Origin: Gnetum montanum
Taxonomy: Eukaryota > Streptophyta > Gnetopsida > Gnetales > Gnetaceae
Length of the DNA: 64,000 bases
Reading direction: 5' to 3'
Assembly (NCBI GenBank): GCA_015680685.1
Contig: MNCI01038293.1
Span: 152,688 to 216,687, forward strand
The notes under the pieces were generated by a model. The model had not been told where the DNA came from. It did no database searches and saw only the letters and a list, made by a program, of their open reading frames with translations. Shown piece by piece: positions 1-11,906 of this stretch. Each line of letters opens with the position of its first letter. Position 1 is the first letter of the stretch. The position numbers and the translations under genes are program-made.

Positions 1-2577
1 GGACCATGGAACACTCTAAGGTGCCCTCACATGGCACTCAAGTGTTAGAAAATCCATCTTAGCTTAGCAGTACCAAACTAGCAGTGGGACTTCCTCCTAT
101 TACATCCCTTTCTAAGTCCTCTTCATACTACCCTCACATGGATAACTAAATGGACCTAATTCTTTGGTGGTGACAAATATGTAGGCAGCTAGTATTAGAT
201 AATTTTAGTGTGGTGCCATCCTGAACCTTGTACTAGATTGTGAGGGGTTTGGGGCTGAGACACCCCCTTGTAGATGCATCATTTCCCCTTCCACCAATGA
301 TGTTTACAAGGTTGCTTGTGTACTTGTTTTCAAGGTCCTCATTTAGAGTTTAGTTGTTCTCCTTAAGATGCATTCTCTTCTATTAAGCAGCTATGGTGTT
401 GCTCACTCCTTTTCATGAGTTGCTTTCTTGTTAGAGGCATAGTTCCTAGGTCTTTTTCTCTAGAGCCATTGGATCTCAGTAAATTCCTTGGGGTGCAAGA
501 CAAATTTGGGACAACATTGGGGCAAATTTGTCACATGATCACTAGCTTGGATTGTAAGTAGTGACCGACAAGGAACTGTGTGCTTGATGTTTGCATTCAA
601 AATTGTTATAATTTTCAAAGAAAAATATGGTTTTAATAAAAAATGATCATTTGGAATGAGGATAAATTTTTCAACTTAAACATACTTTATAAGGTAAAAT
701 TGATATTACAAGTCATGGATGAAGATCCTTAACACACAAATATATGTCATTGAAAGATGGAGAATATTAATGTTTCTTAAACTACAAAGACTAGGAAATA
801 TTTTGAAGTTTTCAATTTTGTTTACCTAATGATTTATATATATTTTTATTAAAAGGTATTATTTCTTGATATATATCTACATATTATTGGATTATTCACT
901 TCATTAATTATTCTACACTAGTGATCTATGAAATTAATGTTTTACATACTTGCTATTTTTCCGAATCATTTTTGCCTCTTGTGGCTAATATTAAAATGAT
1001 TTATAAATTCTTGGATCTTAAAGTTTAATGGATCAACAAAATATATTTATTATTCTAGAATGGATAGTGGATTTTGATCTCAATTCTTCTAATTATATTA
1101 AAATTCCTTGTTGAGTTGAATTAGAAAATGTTTCTCTTATTTTTCAAAGTGTTGAAAGTGAAATTTTTGGCAGCATTGGCACAATCCTCAAAATAAAGCA
1201 AACAACAGTACTAATGGTGTACAATGCATACATTATTCTATAGATATTGATTTATAGTAGAGGAAAATAGAATTTAAACTCGAAGCAAGTAAGTAGTGAT
1301 TTTTCTAGAAAATTACATATTATAATTGCAAGGATGCTGCAACTATTTAGATTTGTCCTCTTCTCAATAAAAAAAGTTCATGAGGAAAAAAAATAATTTT
1401 CAAAAATGAAAATAATAGCAATTTTCAAATGTACAAATGAAATCTTTTACAATAAGTTCTCAACTTTTTATTAATCCTTTTAAGTTTGAATGTGTTAATA
1501 GATTTTGTATATCTAAAGAGCATTCTTCTTTACGAAAAAAAATTTAGTAGGGACTATGTTACAACCTAGAAATTTGCATATATTTAATGCATTCAATATG
1601 TTAGCTTATTATTATTACTGTTATTATTGTTGTTGTCTAATTGCTCAAATATTTTGTTAAAGTATTGTATCCTTTGTTTTACTATTAAATGTTGAAGTTC
1701 AATTATGCTTGGAATTTTTTTTGTTACTTATAATGCATTTACAAGTATTTGATTATGCATATTTTATTCTTTATGCATGTTTAGTTATGTATATTCAATC
1801 TTTATTATGCACATTTAATTATGCATCTTTTTTATTTTATTATGCATATGTGATTATATAANACCATAAAAGTTTCAACATTTGAACTAGGTGCCCATGA
1901 TAAGTAATACCTTGATAAGATTTAGGCATATGATTAGATAGAATACTTGATAAGGATCTTGTAGGTTCAAATAGAATTTGATTTGGAGTCCTAGTATGCA
2001 TGTTATGACTGTTTGAGTGTAAAGGTGATAGTAAATAGAGAAATTAAAGAAAATAACTTATGAAAATTGTTTATGTCTAAAAAAAATTAAAATAAATTTT
2101 TTAAAAATGTTAGGTGGTTGAAAAAACATGTCCATATGCAAAGAGAAATATATAAATCATATACATATTATGTATATAACATAAACAAATATTATGTAAT
2201 TTTTAATTTTTTTCTACACTATGTGCACATCGTGTTTTCTTCCCTTCATTTTCTACTACCTATGTTCATCATTTAGTTTACCACTATCATTTTTTTTAAA
2301 ACCATGTTCTATCATGTTTTTCTAAAAGATGTTTCTTTCCCTTTCTTCTTTATTTTAAAGTTGATTTTAATTGTATTTCTTCCATTCTTCCCCTTATAAA
2401 TAGATTATGACCTTAGATACAACTCATCATAGTTTGTAAAAGGGTTTCAGGTGTGATGAGTTAAGGAAAGAAAAAAAATTGAGCAAGTTAAGTCAGAAAA
2501 GAAGACACAAGAATATTTTAGAAGCCCTAACAATAAAAATAAAGAGGTTTAATTTACTTTTTATTCATATAGTTTTT
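1..2577. other. Unclassified AT-rich DNA left of element A
   Basis: I see no gene, RNA gene or recognisable retroelement domain here on either strand. Every reading frame is closed at short intervals. A TATA-like TATAAATA at about 2395-2402, followed by an A-rich stretch, could be the promoter of an old LTR, but I found no matching LTR edge. One ambiguous base lies near 1862. The stretch ends where the TGATGA edge of the element A LTR begins. Confidence 0.5.
1732..1858. repeat. Short irregular TTATGCAT repeat
   Basis: The words TTATGCAT, TTATGTAT and TTATGCAC recur about every 15-30 bases across this stretch, separated by T-rich spacers. This is low-complexity sequence with no coding potential. 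Confidence 0.5.
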
Positions 2578-2602
2578 TGATGAATCATGTTTTACATGAG
2601 CC

Positions 2603-2705
2603 CTGATATCGGGTATTTGATATCGAGGTGGCCACGATATCAGGTACACGATATCAGGTATGTGATATCATGGCCTAAGATGTGATATCGAGTATGCGAT
2701 ATTGT
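2603..2705 (+). promoter_or_regulatory. GATATC dyad array in U3 of element A LTR
   Basis: GATATC, a perfect 6-base palindrome, occurs at least six times in about 100 bases, each time in a context such as TGATATCG or CGATATCA. The array sits directly upstream of the TATA-like box. The same placement is seen in B and, in diverged form, in D and the solo LTR. A role as an array of binding sites for a dimeric factor is inference. Confidence 0.55.
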
Positions 2706-3102
2706 AGGGTATTCCTAGGCCTAGAAATACAACCCTTGGGCACACGAGTCAGAGAGACTTTTTTTCAGTCAAGTAGCGAAATTCTTGTAGTTTGTTCATT
2801 CTAGAGTTAAAATATTTTCCAACTACTTGCAAAAGGAGATCTAAGTGTAATTGGATATTTATTCAATCATTGATATACTGGGTACATGATATTAGGTATG
2901 CAATATCATGGCCCAAGATGTGATATCACAGGGTATTCCTGGGCCTATAAATATAGCCTTTGGGCAAACGATTTAGAGAGAGTTTTTTTCAGTCATGTAG
3001 TGAAATTCTTGCAGTTTGTTCATTTGAGAGTTAAAATATTTTCCAACTACTCACAGCAGGAGGTCTAAGTATAATTAGATCTTTATCCAAGCATTAATAT
3101 AC
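2644..3102 (+). repeat. Tandem duplication of the LTR promoter block (2644-2878 and 2882-3102)
   Basis: Two adjacent copies of about 220-235 bp each contain the end of the GATATC array, a TATA-like box (CCTAGAAATAC in copy one, CCTATAAATATAG in copy two), the presumed transcription start region and the following leader. They differ at scattered sites, and copy one has lost the consensus TATA. The 3' LTR lacks this part, so it cannot be told whether the duplication preceded insertion. Confidence 0.8.
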
Positions 3103-3687
3103 CTAAACACACCATTGTGTTGGAAATAAAGATAAGCTCTTTGATTCATCCTTGCAGCACTTGAGACTTTCTTTCTTTATGCATTTATACACTATGATTT
3201 CATGTAGTTCACATTTAATGTTATTCATTCAACAATCAATTTTGATTCATTAAGAGATTAATTAAAATACACAAGCACGACCCCTTCGAACATACATGTG
3301 ACACTTGGTAGCTCAGAAATGGTTAGCGTTTGACAACCCAATAGTGTTTACACAGAGTTCAAGATTTGTTCGGGAAGTGGGGACGATTAATTATGTTAGG
3401 TTAAATTAGATAATAGTTTACTTAGCATATAATTACTCTCACTTTCATTATTGTTTTAGGTGATCAAATTGATAAAACATAAAATGATAAAAATCTTATG
3501 CCTTAGTCACACTTAACCATACACTTGCTTTTCACAAGTGAGACTGAGAAGAAAATGAACAAAAAACATGAATTCAACATTTAGCTCTAGCATACTTGGT
3601 AATTAATATCTACATAATTTGACCAGATTATAAGTGAATGCTTGTGATTCATGTGGTTGGATGTAGGGGTACCTTTCCACTCATCAT

Positions 3688-3706
3688 TGGTGCCATTGCT
3701 AAGGAC
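3688..3706 (+). other. Primer-binding site, tRNA-Asp type
   Basis: TGGTGCCATTGCTAAGGAC starts two bases after the LTR edge. The Athila primer-binding site complementary to the tRNA-Asp 3' end begins TGGCGCCGTTGCCGGGG. The differences are C-to-T or G-to-A transitions, as expected from cytosine deamination. Confidence 0.8.
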
Positions 3707-3850
3707 TTTAGTTCTACATGCTCTATCTAAACTTAGTGAAACTTAGTAATGTTGTTGTTTAAACCCTAAGGTCAAATCTTACAAAAAAAATTATTATTAT
3801 AACTAAATTAAATCTTAATTACACACTACATATAGACTCACTAATATCAA

Positions 3851-6200
3851 ATGTCTTCTTCTCACAAGAGCCTATCTCCGCTCAGGATAGACCAAGTGCC
3901 TTAACAATACTAGGTGGTATATGCTAAACCTGATGAGGATGTACCAGAATTCACCTTAATCTTACATCAAGATGAAATGCTATGGTGGTGCAACATGGAA
4001 GGAAATATTGTGTTGCCATTGAATTGATTTTTTTCAGCTATGCTCTAGCTAATGCTTACATAACATAAACTTCAACATCTTCACGAGGAGTATGAGATGT
4101 GAGATCCTGATTTAAGGGATTACCATCCCACTAAAGCATAAAGGTTAAGATATCTTTAGCTAGATCAACAACATGAGCTTTTGAAGGACATGGAGTCAAA
4201 AAATTTTCCACCTTGGCTTGGTTCATTAGATGGAGGTGAACACTTCTCTGGGGACTTTTCCTTTGGTGAAACTCTTCTGTTTGACTTTGGTCAAGGGGCC
4301 CTCAACTAAAATGTGCAATCCATAATTCATAATCTTGGTTCTAGTTGAAATGGATCCAATGCCAAAAATGGATTTGGAGGAGCAAGTCATGACTAGGCGG
4401 TAATTGGAAGTCACAATCACAATTGTGGTCACGATTATAGAAGAGAAGGTAGTAGGCACTGACACAATGCAAGCCCTCCTTCCTCTACCCCTTCATCATC
4501 ATCAGCTTCTTCTTTTGGCTCAAATCATGGTTGTAGAGGGCATGAACATGATGGAGGTGATTGATGGGACTAAAAAAATAGAAGGGACTATCAAGATAGT
4601 TGTGATTGAAGGCATGAGTGATCCAAAGTGACCCACTGCCATGAAAGAAGAATTAGTAGAGAACATTGTAGGCACCATCACTATGGCCTTGATGAGCCTC
4701 TACTTGCCACTTGAAGCATGTTAAATAGTGTAGAGGCCATGAGGATTTCAATAAGGCATGTAAAGGATAGAAGAATAAAGAGGTTAGACATAAAAAACAT
4801 TCTTTAGTTTGAGGAAGGCTGCGACATTGATCCATAAAATCATCTCCAAGCCTTATAAGATGCATGTGCCTTACAGAATATTGACAATGATTGGAAGAAG
4901 TTGAAATTATTTCCAAGGACACTCATTAAGGAAGTAGAAAACTAGTACTAGTCCTTGGAACTAGAATCAATCAAGTGGTGAAGTATGATGTTAGAATTAT
5001 TTAATGACAAATATCAAATGTACTCTCAAGTGTCCAACCTAAGGAAGCAAATCCAAGGGTGAAAATAAGGAAACCATAAGCCCTTCGATGTTGCTATTGG
5101 TTGATACTACTCTCTATTGCATAAGTGTCCTAGCCATGGATATTCTTAGCTTGATTAACTCTACCATTTTAGATGGGCTACAATTTGAAACAAGGAAAAC
5201 CCTTGGAAACTATGCTCAAGGGAGATTGACAAAGTTAAGTACCCATTGGATTCAAAATTTAATTGAGCAGGTAGCCAGGGAGAAGGGACAATTGAGAAAG
5301 TGAGATAGTGCATAGGAATACAATAGAGATTCTTCCATTCAAAAAAGGAGGGTTCAATTTTTTGACAGTGAGGATGAGTTAATAAGAGATGAGGTGGCTA
5401 ATCAGAAAGCCTTACCACTCCAGAAATTTTAGTCCAAAATTACAACTAAGGTTGACCAATTATGGGACTCCATGGACAATAAGTTTCAAGGTATCTTAAA
5501 AATTGCTGAAGAATCCAAGGAACAAAGTGGCAAGCATGAGCACTAGAGACATGAGGAAGTTGAACATGCCATATACAAGGGTAAGGGTAAGATGGCTATG
5601 ATAGAGATGGTTGTAAATAGTGAATCAGATGATGATGGAGGTTGTGACATTTTCTAGTATGAACATCCCAAGGAATGCTATCCAATTGTGTCACACTTGA
5701 AGGAATTTGGGGCATATGCCTTACATCCACAACTTGCACAAAGTCAAACACCCAAAATATTACCTTATCCATAAGGTAACTCTCGATTGTTCCACCAACC
5801 ACAATAGTATTATCCAAGTGGAATTCCATTGCAACCTTATGAATTATTCTAGTAGTGGCAAAAACCACAATTTTGGGTGTTGGAACCTTCAAGATAATAG
5901 CTCCCCTACTGAAAACCAGATTCCTATGGTTATTATGTTTAGCAACCTTCATATCCACGGGAATCTTCTAGTCATGTTGTTGCTTACCAACTTCACCAAT
6001 ATCCTCCTAAAGTTTACCAACCACCATATGTAAGGAGAGATGCCACCTAATATCCTCATGCTCCTCTTGTTCCTACACCTACTCCTCTACCTCTTGCACA
6101 GTTATCACCTTCTCCATCCATGTAGGGTGAATTTCCTGCCTAACCACAATAAAAAATGCTACGAGGATGATTAATCTACAACCAGTTAGCTAACCAAGTG
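3851..6200 (+). pseudogene. gag: gag of element A, degenerate
   Basis: The start MSSSHKS is shared with gag of element D. Around 5040-5300 the reading carries the end of the retrotransposon gag (capsid) domain, with LDGLQFETRKTLGNYAQGRL. This corresponds to the usual segment in which a short hydrophobic turn precedes an alanine/glutamine-rich helix. The C-terminal part, about 5640-6150, is rich in proline, tyrosine and glutamine. Many stops and several frameshifts interrupt it, so no Gag can be made. The ATG lies about 160 bases after the primer-binding site. Confidence 0.75.
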
Positions 6201-6361
6201 AGTTAGAACCATGATCAAAGAAAAGATCCCTCTTCTAACCTCGTAGTCCATCAAAGCCCTCAGACACACTAGTGGTTAGTGGTCCTAATCCTTCACCTTT
6301 CTTTGCATGACCTTTATCCAAGTCCTTTTCAAATCAAAATCCCTCTTGAATCCATATCGTA

Positions 6362-6895
6362 ATGTTAACCCATGTTTTATTTAATTGGATTCAAGCTGGA
6401 AACTTGCCTAGGAAGTTAGCCAATCCTAGAAGTCCCTTAGTATATTTGCAAATTATTGGGAATGAACATTGTAAAGCTCTTCTTGACTTTGGTTCCAGTG
6501 TTAATTTGATCTCGCATGAGATGTACACTATGTGGAACCTTCCTCCCTTGAAGAAGAGCAACATCAAGCTAGAGCTGGTAGACTAGTCCATCACTATTCC
6601 ACTAGGACTGGTAGAAGATATCGTGACCACTATTTGTAGGTGGTTATATCTTGCTAACTTCCTAGTAATCAAGGTGGAGAATTGCAAGGGAAACTTCCCA
6701 ATTATTATGGGAAGGGCATGGTTAAGCATTGTTGATGCCAAAATGGTTATTAGAGATCTTTCCTTAGAGATATCCAAAGAAAATGAATTTGGAAAGATTG
6801 ATAAGAAGAGCATTCCATGTATTATGTACAGAGATTTAGGGTGCCATTGTGTGTAGAAGCTATGGTCAATGAAGTGAACATCTATCTCTACATGC
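6362..6895 (+). pseudogene. Aspartic protease domain of element A pol
   Basis: The stretch reads CKALLDFGSSVNLISHEMY, the retropepsin active-site region in which the usual DTGAS/DLGAS appears as DFGSS (6482-6499). Further on, PIIMGRAWLSIVDAKM matches the usual P-I-I-L-G-R-P flap-distal motif. A stop at about 6584 separates the halves. The element D remnant (24977-25480) is homologous. Confidence 0.75.
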
Positions 6896-7384
6896 AAGTA
6901 GTGTGTGCTAGAAGCTAAAAGCTAAAATATCTGTACGTGGCACCACAAACCTAGAAGGCACCCAGTGGTTGAAAACTGATCCTAGTAGTAGTACATTGTG
7001 CATGAAACCTACTGAAGGCCTAATGTGGGATTATGTTGCAAGTATGGATGAACTTGAGCAAGTTCATCACCAACTCTCCAAGGGAGTAAATGATGATATC
7101 AATTATGGAGATTTGGAGATTCCTAAAAATTTCAAACAAGAATCCCTTGAATTAAAGACAGTACTAACTAGAATGGAGTATGTGTTCTTAAAAAATGGAA
7201 AGCTAGTCATTATTAATGCCAAACTTGCTATAGGAAAAAAGAAGATGTTGATGAATGTTGTGGAAAAATGGTCAACAACCCTTGCTTGGTCATATTCTAA
7301 GCTCACAAGAATAGATCCAAGAATATGCTAGCACCAGATATACATTGATCCTACCATTAAGCTAAAATGATAGCTGCAACAATG

Positions 7385-8790
7385 ATTGAATTCCAAATTA
7401 AAGTAAATTATCAAAGAGGAGATCGAGCAACTCCTCAAGGTGGGATTCATCTACTCTATTACAAATAGTAAGTGGGTTAGCCCACTTGTGATCATACCCA
7501 AGAAAGAAGGTAAATGGCAGGTGTGCATTGACTTTTGGTTGCTCAATATGACAACTTTCAAACATCATTTTCCATTGCCCTTTGTTGACCAAGTGCTAGA
7601 CATCATTTCTGGGCATAGCTACTATAGCTTTCTAGATGGTTATAGTGGCTATAACCAAATCCAAATTACACTAGAGGACTAGGTGAAGATGACTTTTACA
7701 AGTCCTTGGGAAAATTTTGCTTACTATAAAATGTCATTCAGTCTATGTAATGTCCTAGCTACATTTCAATCATTAGTCCTTAGCATTTTCCAACAACAAA
7801 TTGGTAGTAAGGTAGAAGTCTTCATGGATGACTGTTCTACCTATGGAGCTACGTTCGAGCAAGCCCTAGACCATCTTGAGTAGGGTTTGAGGAGATGTGT
7901 TAAAAAAAACCTCTGTCTCAATTGGTAAAAGAGCCATCTTATGGTCCAAAAGGCATAATCTTGGGGCACCATATCTCAAAAGCAAGAATTGAGGTGGACC
8001 TTGAAAAGACCTGGGTCATCCAAGGAATAACCCATCAACTAGAAATAGTTAAAGACGTGCGGTTTTTCCATGGTCATACTAGCTACTATCGGTGCTTCAT
8101 CGAGAACTTTTCCAAAATTGCCAAGCTGTTGGTTGAATTAATAAAGAAAGATGCACCATTTTTCTGGACCCTTGCATGTGAAACAACATTTCAATAATTG
8201 AAACAAAAGCTTGTTGATAATCCAATTCTACAAGCACCTAATTAGTCTAGGTCATCTCATGTAATGACCAATGCATAAAATTATGCTTTGGGGGTAGTGC
8301 TTATGCAGATGGATAATCAAAGACATCCATATTACATTCACTATGCAAGATGGAGCATCATAGGTGCACAACTAAACTACACCACTATGGAAAAAGAGTT
8401 GATGATGGTGGTGTTTGCCTTAGAAGAGTTCAAGCACTATGTGCCTGGTTATAAAGTGTTCATGCATACAGATCATAGCACCATCTAGTTTTTAATGAAT
8501 AAACCAATGGTGAGCCCTTGTGTCATACAGTGGCTTGTGATTTTTCAAGAGTTTGATCTTACAATGATAGATTGAAAGGATGTAGGAAATGTGGTTGTCA
8601 ACCACTTATCATAGCTAAGATGGGACACTAAGGAGAAAGAGAGCCCCTTGTTTGATCAATTTCCTAAAGGATATCTCTTTGTAGGGGCTATTAATACACA
8701 AATTCCCAATGAACCAAGATGGTATAATGCCATTCTTACTTATTTGCTCAAGCAAGAACTGCCACAAGGGCTGGACACCCAAATGAAATA
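7385..8790 (+). pseudogene. pol: Reverse transcriptase and RNase H of element A
   Basis: RT fingers and palm are readable: WVSPLVIIPKKEGKWQVCID, then HFPLPFVDQVLD, FLDGYSGYNQI, and the catalytic FMDD at 7821-7832. RNase H follows at about 8280-8640, with YALGVVLMQM, YTTMEKELMMVVFALEEF and TDHSTI. A conserved post-RNase H segment (PRWYNAILTYLL) ends near 8790. At least six stops and frameshifts are present. This is a Ty3-type polymerase. Integrase, expected next, is absent. Confidence 0.85.
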
Positions 8791-9215
8791 ATAGTTTCTT
8801 CACTAGGTTAAGCATTTCATGGAAACATGTAGTTCCTTTTCATTAATACAACTTTAATAAATTTGTGAAGAATTGGGAATGATTCAAAGGTTTAGATAGG
8901 GTGTGGCTTCAAAGGAATGCATTATTCTTCTACTTTTCTACTTTCCTATGTGTGGGGGTATTCTCGTGAACTTCTCACCATTCCATGTCATTCAACAATA
9001 GGAAGTCAAATAAGTCCTTGCATGGTGTGGTCCTCATAAAAAAAAGAGATGAGGATTCAAAGCACATCCCTTTGACAAAATAAATGTAAAAATGCATGGG
9101 TCTTTGCATGGTGTGGTTCCCATTCAATAAATAAATAAAAAACAAAAAAATATGGAAATTCAAAGCACACCCATTAGACCAAATAAAAGGGCTACAAAAA
9201 CTGGTAGCTTAGAAA
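8791..9215 (+). other. 3' leader of element A with a short tandem duplication
   Basis: This non-coding segment is homologous, on opposite strands, to 21130-21420 of D and 32520-32760 of F, so it belongs to this family. The phrase TTTGCATGGTGTGG ... ATTCAAAGCACA is present twice (about 9013-9082 and 9100-9187). No polypurine tract or LTR start is seen before the truncated 3' LTR. Confidence 0.6.
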
Positions 9216-9644
9216 TTAATTAAAATACATAAGCATAACCCCTTCAAACATGCATGTGACACTTGGTAGCTTAGAAATGGTTAGAATTTGACAACCCTGC
9301 AATGTTTACACAAAGTTCAAGATGTGTTCGAGAAGTGGGAATGGTTACTTGTGTTAGGCTAGAGTAGAAAATAGTTCACTTAGCATTTAATTACTCTCAC
9401 TTTCATTATTGTTTTAGGTGATCAAATTGATAAAACATAAAATGATAAAAATCGTATGCCTCAATCATACTTAACCATACACTTGAATTTTACAAGTGAG
9501 ACTAGGAAGACAACGAATGGACAACATGAACTCACCGTTTAGCTCTAGCGTACTTAGTAATTAAAGTTTGCGGAATTCGACTGGATTGCACATGAATGCC
9601 TGTGATTCATATGGTTAGGCGTAGGGGTACCTCGCCGCTCATCA
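9216..9644 (+). repeat. Truncated 3' LTR of element A
   Basis: It aligns with 3250-3686 of the 5' LTR through to the TCATCA edge. The U3 part with TATA box and dyads is missing. The following bases (CTGTC) do not match those before the 5' LTR (TTTTT), so there is no target duplication. Confidence 0.8.
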
Positions 9645-10326
9645 CTGTCCCATATTATTATGGATTTTCTATTCTTCCTCTCTACTTTCTATTTCTCTAT
9701 TATTTTTCTACAATTTTAATTATTATGCTAAGATTATACCATATTTTTGTTATTTTGGGTATGTTTTTATGAAAAAAATATTTTAAAATCCTCCATACCA
9801 TTTTCTATCTTTTGGTGAATTTATGGAACTATGAAAACTTTGGCCAACCTACTTCTTGGATATTTTATGATTAGCTCATGACATAAATATGATTTTTTGA
9901 GAATTTTGTAAGATTTAAGCTTTTATGAATTTTTGGCCACTTTGGACATGTTTTATACTTTTGGAATGAAATAATAATATTTATGTGACTCATTTTTCTC
10001 AGGTGGTAGTGAAAGCTATAAATCTTTTAGATACCCTCGTCTACATGTAGTAGTAGAATGTTCTTTAGTTGAACTGATCCCATGGAAACAAGGGTTGTTG
10101 GATGGAATTCTTACCCTAGATTTTTATTTGTAAGTTCATGTGAGGCTATGGATTTAGCCAAGACCATGGCACTAAGTAGTTGAGTCTAATGGAATTGCAA
10201 TGAGGCATAGTCAAGATCTATCCATCTAATGATACATGTGCCTTGGTCATTGAGGATGTTAGTAGTGAGGCTACTACCAAGACCTAACCATGCATGACTC
10301 GTTTGGGATCATGAGGAGTTTTTAAT

Positions 10327-10602
10327 GATAATAGTGAGGTTATTTCATGATTTGTTAGTGAGTCCCTTTGGCAATGAGGATAACAAAGACCTAGTATTCG
10401 GAGATGCTTAATTAAAATATACACTCTTTGGATTTTTGCTAGACAAATTTGTCATATCTTTAAAAAGTAAATAATGAAAAGATAATATGATAATAGTAGT
10501 GAGGTTATTCCAAGACCTATCAGTATATTCTTTTGGTAGTGAGGATAACCAAGACCTAGCCTTTATTGATGCCTCGATAAAATATACATTCTTTGGATTT
10601 TT
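10327..10602. repeat. Tandem duplication, period about 165 bp
   Basis: The block AGTGAGGTTATT ... GAGGATAAC-AAGACCTAG ... AAATATACA-TCTTTGGATTTTTG occurs at about 10327-10441 and again at 10492-10602, with roughly one change in eight bases. The words GTGAGGTTA and AAGACCTA also recur inside each unit. No function is apparent. Confidence 0.6.
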
Positions 10603-11549
10603 GGATATCCTTTGGATTTTTGAAAAATTTATGGCATTTTTAAACTTTAAAATATTTTGAAAAAATTTGTGGTAGTTTTGGACTTTGAGATTTTTTTGAA
10701 TATTTTATTAGAAACTTTTGTCAACCTAATAACTTGAAACTTTTGTTCCATAACCTTTATGCTCCATGAAGACAGAATTATAAAAACCTTTCTTATTTGA
10801 GGGGTTCTCACTCTTGCATTTCAATGTAAAGAGACTAAAGTAGGTAGGGAATTGTCAAAAGAGGGACACGGGACAAGAGATGGATTAATTCTATACAAGA
10901 TGAACCTTGTAAACTTCAAAAATAATATCTATATATTTTGTATTTTTGTAAAATAGAAACCTTGTATACTTTTTAGATATTTGAGCCATATACATATTTT
11001 TGTGAATAAATAATAAAGTATGATAGATATGAATTTTTTGTTTGTGCCATTTAGACCATGAGATTGCAAGGAACATTTTTCATTTTGGCATATATTTATT
11101 ATATATTAATATTTTATTTAATTATTACTTTTAATTTTATTAATTAATTTATAAACTTTAAACATAAATATCTTTATTTCTAGAGGTTCAATTAAGGCAA
11201 AATAAGTGTCATTGGATTCATTATTTTCTACACTATTTTATGATGAAACTAATGGAATTTTTTGACATTTATCTTTTTGTGGCTGCACAAATATCCCATT
11301 TTTTCTAAATAAATTTTATTTAATTATGTATGTGAGTATTATAAGATTTTGTTTTGTTATATTTTTCTACTATATTTATGCACCTAATTAATTATTTTAA
11401 TCTATTTTTTTACTTTCTTTTAAATTAGAAAATTAAGGTTAAATCTAGATCCTTAGGGTTTCATAGTGTCTCTACTAGTTATTTATAGGATACACTACAA
11501 ATGAAAGTATTAATGTAGAGGGATTTCTCTTAGTTCAACCTAAAAAGAA

Positions 11550-11566
11550 GAGGCCTATAAATACTG
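11550..11566 (+). promoter_or_regulatory. TATA-like promoter motif
   Basis: CCTATAAATA is embedded in AGGCCTATAAATACTGA, the same form as the TATA boxes of the LTRs in this window. It lies upstream of the LINE endonuclease remnant. It may be an orphan LTR promoter. No paired LTR edge was found, so this is weak. Confidence 0.3.
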
Positions 11567-11906
11567 ATCTCAATTCAAAAACTTCTAAGATATTTTTTTT
11601 CTCTTTCTACTTCTACTAATCTTCCAAATGTTTTCTTATTGGATAATGCTCTTTTCACTTATTAGTAACATGGATTATGAAACAAATGTTAACCTTGAAA
11701 AATCAAGGAGGTTGCCCTCCTCTCCCATATCTCAATGGTACTTTTATTATAGAAATTCTAGGGACTTTTTGATATGTCTGAAGCAAATATTGTTAAGAAG
11801 TATCTTTTAAATTAATACTTATCTTTGAATTTTATTTTTCTACAAGAGATTAAAATCATAAAACTCTACAATTTGGTGATATTAGTAGAATTTTTAGGAA
11901 GAATTA

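Larger units (their letters stand above)
2578..3686 (+). repeat. 5' LTR of element A
   Basis: The left edge TGATGAATC and right edge TCATCA form a short inverted repeat. About 430 bases of its 3' part match 9216-9644. It carries a GATATC dyad array and two copies of the promoter block. It is about 1.1 kb, longer than the 841-bp LTRs of B and D because of the internal duplication. Confidence 0.85.
2578..9644 (+). mobile_element. Element A: degenerate Athila-like Ty3 retrotransposon
   Basis: The order is 5' LTR, tRNA-Asp-type primer-binding site, gag, protease, RT, RNase H, 3' leader and partial 3' LTR, all on the plus strand. LTR edges are TGATGA and TCATCA. The gag start (MSSSH) and the pol sequence resemble elements D and F in this window, so the three are one family. 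Integrase is missing: coding similarity stops soon after RNase H, near 8790, and the sequence continues directly into the 3' leader. The 3' LTR lacks its first two thirds, and the bases beside the two LTR edges do not match, so the copy has been rearranged. Every ORF contains stops. Confidence 0.85.
9645..11600. other. Unclassified AT-rich DNA between element A and the old LINE
   Basis: No coding frame is supported. A tandem duplication lies at 10327-10602 (listed separately), and a related GTAGTGAGGCTACTACCAAGACC-like phrase occurs near 10263. A TATA-like CCTATAAATACTG at about 11553-11565 follows an 80-base block that resembles plant LTR promoters. I could not define LTR edges. Confidence 0.4.

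Noticed and set aside
2886-3068. A 60-codon frame in the element A LTR
   Set aside because: It spans the TATA box and leader of a promoter duplication, and no similar frame exists in the sister copy.
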